Positions 13,112-17,316 of a DNA stretch of 17,316 bases are shown piece after piece; within the stretch, counting starts at the first letter, position 1; each line of letters begins with the position of its first letter. Source of the DNA: Tritrichomonas foetus (taxonomy: Eukaryota > Parabasalia > Tritrichomonadida > Tritrichomonadidae). Location of the stretch: NCBI GenBank assembly GCA_001839685.1, contig MLAK01000363.1:102872-120187 (forward strand), in the 5' to 3' direction. A model generated the notes under the pieces. That model did not search any database. It saw only the letters and a list, made by a program, of their open reading frames with translations, and was not told the DNA's origin. The translations under genes and the position numbers were made by a program.

Positions 13112-16078
13112 TGTTACTGTTCCTAAAGCAGTTGGAATAAATGGAGAAATAGGAGGACGTGATGGATTCCACCCACTTGGTAGCACTTTCTTTTTCCTTG
13201 CGGAATTGTCCTCCATCCTTCGTGGGGTTGCAAGAGCACGACTAGGGAGAATTAAGTCTGGAACAACTTCTTCTAATCTGGTTTTCGCAACCCTTTGAAC
13301 TTTAACATGAGTCTTTGGTTTAGTCTTATGTCTTTTATGATGAATTGGCGTTCCCATTGGACAGGCCATTGGTGCTCCTGATTGTGGTGCAATAGTATTT
13401 AACATCGGACTTGCTGCCATTGGTGATGCAGTAATTTGGGTTGTTGTTGTTGGTTTGATTCCACCTACTACAAATCCTCCGCCAACAAATCTAATTTCAT
13501 TTCCAGTTGTTGGTTGTAGAGGCATTCGTCGTTTTTCAATAGCTGTCTTGGCACGAATTTTCACAACTTTTTTCTTGGTTTCATGAAATTCGGCTTTTTC
13601 TTCACGAACAAGGGTTCGAACTGTTAATAATTGTTCCTTATGATCAGAAATGTTATTTTGTTGATTGGAGGCTTGATGTTGCATATGTGCAAGCATTCTT
13701 GTTTTTGATCTTAATAAATCAAGATAATACATTTTTTCTTCTTCAAAATTACCACCATAGCTATTTTGTAAATGTTTATCATGAATTTCGTTTTTAGCTG
13801 CTAGTGCGTTCTTTATTTGTATAAGTCTTTCACAATTGTATATTAAAACCATCAATTTATCACCAAGAGTCATTTTCATTCGAAGTAATAGTCCCATTTC
13901 TGGATTCGTTGCATCATAAAAACGCCACCGATGAACACTCATTGGCTTTTCTATTTCTATTTCCATTGCTTTGGCTTTGCCCATTTCTTCAACTAATGAT
14001 CTTTGCATTCGGATCAATTCGCATTTTAGAGCTTTCATGTGACTTTTTCTATTCATCAATTTTCTCGTCCTTTCACACTCGAACATTAACACTTCTTTTT
14101 CGTTTTCAATTTCTTCAAGTTTTTTCTTATATTGGTCGGAGCATTTATCGATTAAACAAGAAACTAATTTAGCTTGAGCAGTCAATGCTTCAATTTGTCT
14201 TTTCTTTTTTATTGTCGAATTTTCAATCATTCTAGAACTGCTTTCTAGCTCATTATTTGTAATGCAATGTTTCTTTCTATCAAGATCACTTTCTGATAAA
14301 AAGAAGTGAGATCTTTGAATCTTATTTCTTATTTCAGTTGTCAAGTTGTCTAATTCTTTAAGTTCAAACTTTTTATGTTTAATATCATTTCTTAATGTTA
14401 TACATTGGCTCTTTGTTATTTTTTGTTTAATATGCATTTCCAGAATAACTTTATCCTTTTTTTTAATAGAATTTTTAAGATATGCAATATTATTTGTAAG
14501 GGTTTGATTATCTGCTTCGACAGCTTCCTTTTCTCTTTGAGCATCTTTTGCTTGCCGAGCTAAGTTATCTCTTTCTTTATGTATTGATTCATTTAATGTT
14601 TCTTGTCTATTCACGTGTTGGGTCAATTCATTCAAATTTAGTAACATTTGATCATTTTGATATTTGAAATGTCTAACTTCGTCATCGATTTGTTTTTTTA
14701 ATCCTTTTGCTTCTTCATAATTGGCGGTATATTTATTAATTTCTTCTTCGTATAAAGTCATTTTGGCTCTATCTTCATGTGCATACGTTTTCAATGTCAA
14801 AATCTCTGTAGCAAAGTGCATTCTATTTTGTTTAATAAATTCTGCTTCATTTTCTTTATCAAGTAATTTATTTTTGATTCTTAATCCTGCTCTTTTTTCT
14901 TTTTCTATCTCTAATATCTTGCCTTGATTATTCATGACTGAAGTTGTTTCTTTACTTCCTAATCGAACAACATCAGATCTTAATCTTTTAAGTTTATCAA
15001 AAGTTTCAATTTTTTGTTTCTGTAATTGTTTTCGATAATCTTTTTCATAATTTAAATCTTCGATATGCTCTTCATGCTCAATATTGATTTTTTCCATCTG
15101 ACTTTTATATTCATTAACAACTCTGTCTCTACATTCTATTAATCTTTCATATTTGGCAATGCTGGCTAATATTTTTTGTTGATTCTCTCTTTCTCTCTCG
15201 AGTCTTTTTCCAGCTTCTGAATATCTTTCACCTCTATCCTGAAGATCATCTCGAAAAATAGACTCAGAGTGCTTAAGTTCGTCTACCATTTCAACTAATT
15301 TTGAGTTTTCAACTCTTTGTTTTTCTATTTGTTCATCAATTTCTGCAGATTTTTTCTTTAGCCCAATTGCTTGTTCTTTTAATGACATTAAATTTCTTTT
15401 CATGTCGACAATTTCATTTCCTAACACTCTTGTTTTGCCTATTTCTTCTTGAAATTCGTTATCAAGTTCTAATTGTTCTTTTTTCAAATCATCTATCGCT
15501 TGATTAAAACAATTCTTTTCATTCTCTTTTTGTTCCAATTCTTGTTTCATAAAAACCACTTGAGCTTCTTGAACTTTTATTTCTTTTCGAATTTGGGCGA
15601 TTCTGTCTTTGGTTTCATCTAATGATGCACTTTGTGCAAGTGAAAGTGCGCCACCTTGTTCCACTGTTCGTGACAAATGAGCAATCTCAATTTTCAGATT
15701 TTCTATTGCTTCTTTACTTCGAGCTTCTCTTTCCTGTGAAACATCTACCATTTTCCAAGCCTTTTCAAATTCATGTCGTAAACCTGCGATTGTTTTTTGA
15801 TCGTTCTGGCTTAAAGTCAAAACACTTGAAACTTTATTTGCGTTTGCTAAAATCGAGTTATTTAATTCTTTACATGCAATTATTAATTGGTTATTGTTTT
15901 TGTGCGATTCTATTAAAGTTTCATACATTTTCTCATATTCTTCTCGAAATCGATCCATCGAATGATCCGCAAAAAAAGACTGGAGAACTCGGTGAAAGTC
16001 TTTTTCCATAATATCTAATTTTTCTTGTTCATTTTCGACTTCTTGGATTTCTTTCTCCTTTTCGTTGGGAGAAGTCAT
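13109..16078 (-). CDS. CFAP58: cilia- and flagella-associated protein 58 (CFAP58)
   Basis: A 989-residue protein, almost entirely coiled coil. The N-terminal block matches CFAP58: FHRVLQSFFADHSMDRFREE, then ACKELNNSILANANKVSSVL and SQNDQKTIAGL, followed by FEKAWKMVD (104-112) and AHLSRTVEQGG. After the long central coiled coil come the family's C-terminal marks EIEKPMSVHRWRF (RW at 717-718) and a GGGF motif near 865-868. In animals and Chlamydomonas CFAP58 is a conserved axonemal protein; its loss in mammals disrupts sperm flagella. The role here is presumably flagellar assembly or axoneme structure. About 115 residues continue past GGGF, a Thr/Pro/Met-rich then strongly basic tail (HHKRHKTKPKTHVKVQR), not found in the human protein, which ends soon after that motif. 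The frame can be read from a TTG at 16081 but the ATG at 16078 is the start. The stop overlaps TAAA. Confidence 0.95.
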   Translation of the reverse strand: MTSPNEKEKEIQEVENEQEKLDIMEKDFHRVLQSFFADHSMDRFREEYEKMYETLIESHKNNNQLIIACKELNNSILANANKVSSVLTLSQNDQKTIAGLRHEFEKAWKMVDVSQEREARSKEAIENLKIEIAHLSRTVEQGGALSLAQSASLDETKDRIAQIRKEIKVQEAQVVFMKQELEQKENEKNCFNQAIDDLKKEQLELDNEFQEEIGKTRVLGNEIVDMKRNLMSLKEQAIGLKKKSAEIDEQIEKQRVENSKLVEMVDELKHSESIFRDDLQDRGERYSEAGKRLERERENQQKILASIAKYERLIECRDRVVNEYKSQMEKINIEHEEHIEDLNYEKDYRKQLQKQKIETFDKLKRLRSDVVRLGSKETTSVMNNQGKILEIEKEKRAGLRIKNKLLDKENEAEFIKQNRMHFATEILTLKTYAHEDRAKMTLYEEEINKYTANYEEAKGLKKQIDDEVRHFKYQNDQMLLNLNELTQHVNRQETLNESIHKERDNLARQAKDAQREKEAVEADNQTLTNNIAYLKNSIKKKDKVILEMHIKQKITKSQCITLRNDIKHKKFELKELDNLTTEIRNKIQRSHFFLSESDLDRKKHCITNNELESSSRMIENSTIKKKRQIEALTAQAKLVSCLIDKCSDQYKKKLEEIENEKEVLMFECERTRKLMNRKSHMKALKCELIRMQRSLVEEMGKAKAMEIEIEKPMSVHRWRFYDATNPEMGLLLRMKMTLGDKLMVLIYNCERLIQIKNALAAKNEIHDKHLQNSYGGNFEEEKMYYLDLLRSKTRMLAHMQHQASNQQNNISDHKEQLLTVRTLVREEKAEFHETKKKVVKIRAKTAIEKRRMPLQPTTGNEIRFVGGGFVVGGIKPTTTTQITASPMAASPMLNTIAPQSGAPMACPMGTPIHHKRHKTKPKTHVKVQRVAKTRLEEVVPDLILPSRALATPRRMEDNSARKKKVLPSGWNPSRPPISPFIPTALGTVT

Positions 16079-16120
16079 CAATTGGTAAACGTATAGAGAT
16101 TATTTTGAAAATAAAATTGT

Positions 16121-16360
16121 TCAAACAGTACTTTTTGTGTTCTTAAATGGCCGCATCATATCGTGATAAATATTCCCTTGTTTTGCATTGATTTCCCACT
16201 GAAAGCTCTCTACAAGATATCTAACAAATAATACACAAGGAACATCATGAAAATATTCTAATAATGAATATAATGAAATTTATTGGTGTTGTTTAAAATA
16301 GCGCAATTTTTCTCGAGAAAAAAATAAAAAAGAAGATTTTAAAATTGTAAGTACAAGTTG
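16121..16360 (-). pseudogene. decayed gene fragment upstream of CFAP58
   Basis: The minus-strand frame from 16360 to a TGA at 16123-16121 is 80 codons with a single internal stop (16282-16280). The last 52 codons are distinctly protein-like: SLLEYFHDVPCVLFVRYLVE, then FQWEINAKQGNIYHDMMRPF and KNTKSTV. There is no ATG early in the frame, so it is a 3' fragment rather than a small gene. The end lies only 43 bp from the CFAP58 start codon on the same strand, so the CFAP58 promoter may overlap it. Family not recognised. Confidence 0.42.
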
Positions 16361-16829
16361 TTACATCAAATTTTAATCATAGAAGCCTTTCTTTGAGATA
16401 TGATGTAATAATACATTTTTCTTTTTCCAAATTTTATCATTAAATTTTTATGAGAGTAATTGCTTTTTGTCTGCTCAACTTTTTTATGTTTGATAACTAA
16501 AAATATTTGGCATCTCAGTTTCTCAATGTTCATTATCCGGAATTTATGCTAGATTTTATATGGTTAACGTATAATTGGATCTCAGTTAAATTTCCATGAA
16601 ATAGATTATAAGGATACGAAATTAAGCAACATATCGAAATAGTAAATGCCTAAGAAAATGGTGATCTGAAAAATTCTGAGTCAATATGTAGATAATTGAA
16701 AGAGAGATCAAAAATTCTGAACATTCATATAACCACTCCTCAAAATTTGAACGAGTTTTCAATTGATTTCTGAGGTCATAACCTTTTCAATTATCACATT
16801 TTCTAATCCAATATTCACATAACTTTCCA
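16361..16829. other. AT-rich spacer
   Basis: No gene is seen. A few short protein-like runs occur on the plus strand near 16569-16640, but stops are too frequent to call a relic. Confidence 0.4.
16815..16819 (+). promoter_or_regulatory. initiator-like TCACA motif
   Basis: TCACA matches the trichomonad TCAYW initiator. Its A(+1) lies 13 nt before the ATG at 16830, the expected spacing for the very short leaders of that group. A single five-base match is weak evidence. Confidence 0.3.
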
Positions 16830-17171
16830 ATGAAAGGTAAAGTATCTATTTCCAATTTCTTAAAATGGCTCCAAGAAAATAAATTAACTGCCATCACGAT
16901 TCTAATGTTCACATTCGCTCTCGAAATGCTTCTCTATTTTGGATATCTTCCAGTTTATGATACAACTCCATTAACTGATAAATTATCATATTTCTTCCCA
17001 ATATGGATCTTAATGGGACTATATTGTTATGGAAATCTCTCTATTTTAGCTGATAAAGGAAAATCAATGATGTCAGTCGAGGAAAAAGAAAGGATGTATA
17101 TCTTTCCAGTCGAAAATCCACTTTTTATAAACTTTTTGATAGAATTGAATAATTATTTTTTGATAAGATAG
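16830..17171 (+). CDS. small predicted membrane protein, unknown function
   Basis: A 113-residue frame with ATG at 16830. It has two likely membrane helices, about 20-39 (AITILMFTFALEMLLYFGYL) and 50-70 (FFPIWILMGLYCYGNLSILA), joined by a short polar loop (PVYDTTPLTDKL). The first 19 residues are polar and basic (MKGKVSISNFLKWLQENK). A charged stretch (DKGKSMMSVEEKERMY) follows the second helix, and the end is hydrophobic and asparagine-rich. I recognise no family. The initiator-like motif 13 nt upstream supports the start. The same frame stays partly readable past the stop, so this may be a truncated copy of a longer membrane protein. Confidence 0.45.
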   Translation: MKGKVSISNFLKWLQENKLTAITILMFTFALEMLLYFGYLPVYDTTPLTDKLSYFFPIWILMGLYCYGNLSILADKGKSMMSVEEKERMYIFPVENPLFINFLIELNNYFLIR

Positions 17172-17316
17172 TCGAAAATGCTCTCAAAATAATTATGTTT
17201 AGTCGACTCGCTTACTTTTTTTGTATTAAAATTTTTGAAAGGTCTATTTTACTCAAAAATACCTATATTTTCCATATTTTAGCAAAGAACAATAAATGCA
17301 GATATAAACTAGTTTT
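17172..17316 (+). other. AT-rich right edge, possible continuation of a truncated gene
   Basis: In the frame of the preceding small membrane protein, after two stops, a further stretch reads LCLVDSLTFFVLKFLKGLF before a TAG. It may be the remains of a third membrane helix or chance in T-rich sequence. No other feature is seen. Confidence 0.2.

Noticed and set aside
15622..16011. 129-codon plus-strand ORF and other plus-strand ORFs across 13909-16011
   Set aside because: They are shadows of the CFAP58 coding strand; hydrophobic F/L/S composition is what reversed coiled-coil codons give.

Overview
The window looks like nuclear DNA of a flagellated, AT-rich, gene-dense protist with no visible introns. 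My best inference is a parabasalid (trichomonad), probably Tritrichomonas-like. The support is: a CFAP58 axonemal protein (so the cell builds flagella); a CapZ-beta actin-capping subunit; an R2R3-like Myb protein of the size used as transcription factors in trichomonads; an LRR-PP2C phosphatase; an ankyrin-repeat protein; and a gene relic resembling the N-terminal region of trichomonad DUF3447 ankyrin proteins. Three stop codons sit inside TAAA, the arrangement described for Trichomonas polyadenylation signals, and TCAYW initiator-like motifs lie just 5' of some starts. The species cannot be fixed without a search.

Layout. 1-435: decayed gene on the minus strand running off the left edge. 1124-1651: Myb-like protein (+). 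1794-1870: 20-bp tandem repeat between two convergent genes. 1934-2761: CapZ beta (-). 2890-3234: decayed ankyrin-family relic (+). 3290-4447: shortened, divergent kinesin motor with a poly-Q/N insert (-). 4571-4813: frame encoding a membrane tail without an ATG (-), in phase with the ankyrin gene 4838-6067 (-). 6150-6491 (+) and 6918-7563 (-): two more decayed genes. 7712-10396: LRR-PP2C phosphatase (+). 10568-10730: ATT microsatellite, a run of 56 T and a GT microsatellite. 10827-11162: decayed gene (+). 11322-12890: cyclic-nucleotide-binding ion channel with an unusual Gly-Thr-Gly filter (+). 13109-16078: CFAP58 (-). 16121-16360: decayed gene (-). 16830-17171: small membrane protein of unknown function (+).

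The intact genes do not form one pathway. CapZ beta, the kinesin-like motor and CFAP58 belong to the cytoskeleton and axoneme. The LRR-PP2C phosphatase and the CNBD channel are signalling proteins, and Myb is regulatory. Genes appear to be transcribed singly from short promoters.

The most notable feature outside the genes is that most spacers over about 500 bp hold a stretch that reads as protein in one frame over roughly 80-145 codons, broken by only one to five stops. At this base composition about one stop per 12 codons is expected. I read these as decayed genes. I did not find a convincing new multi-gene system. The best leads are the relics, the channel filter, the degenerate kinesin, and the ankyrin gene with its in-frame downstream membrane segment.
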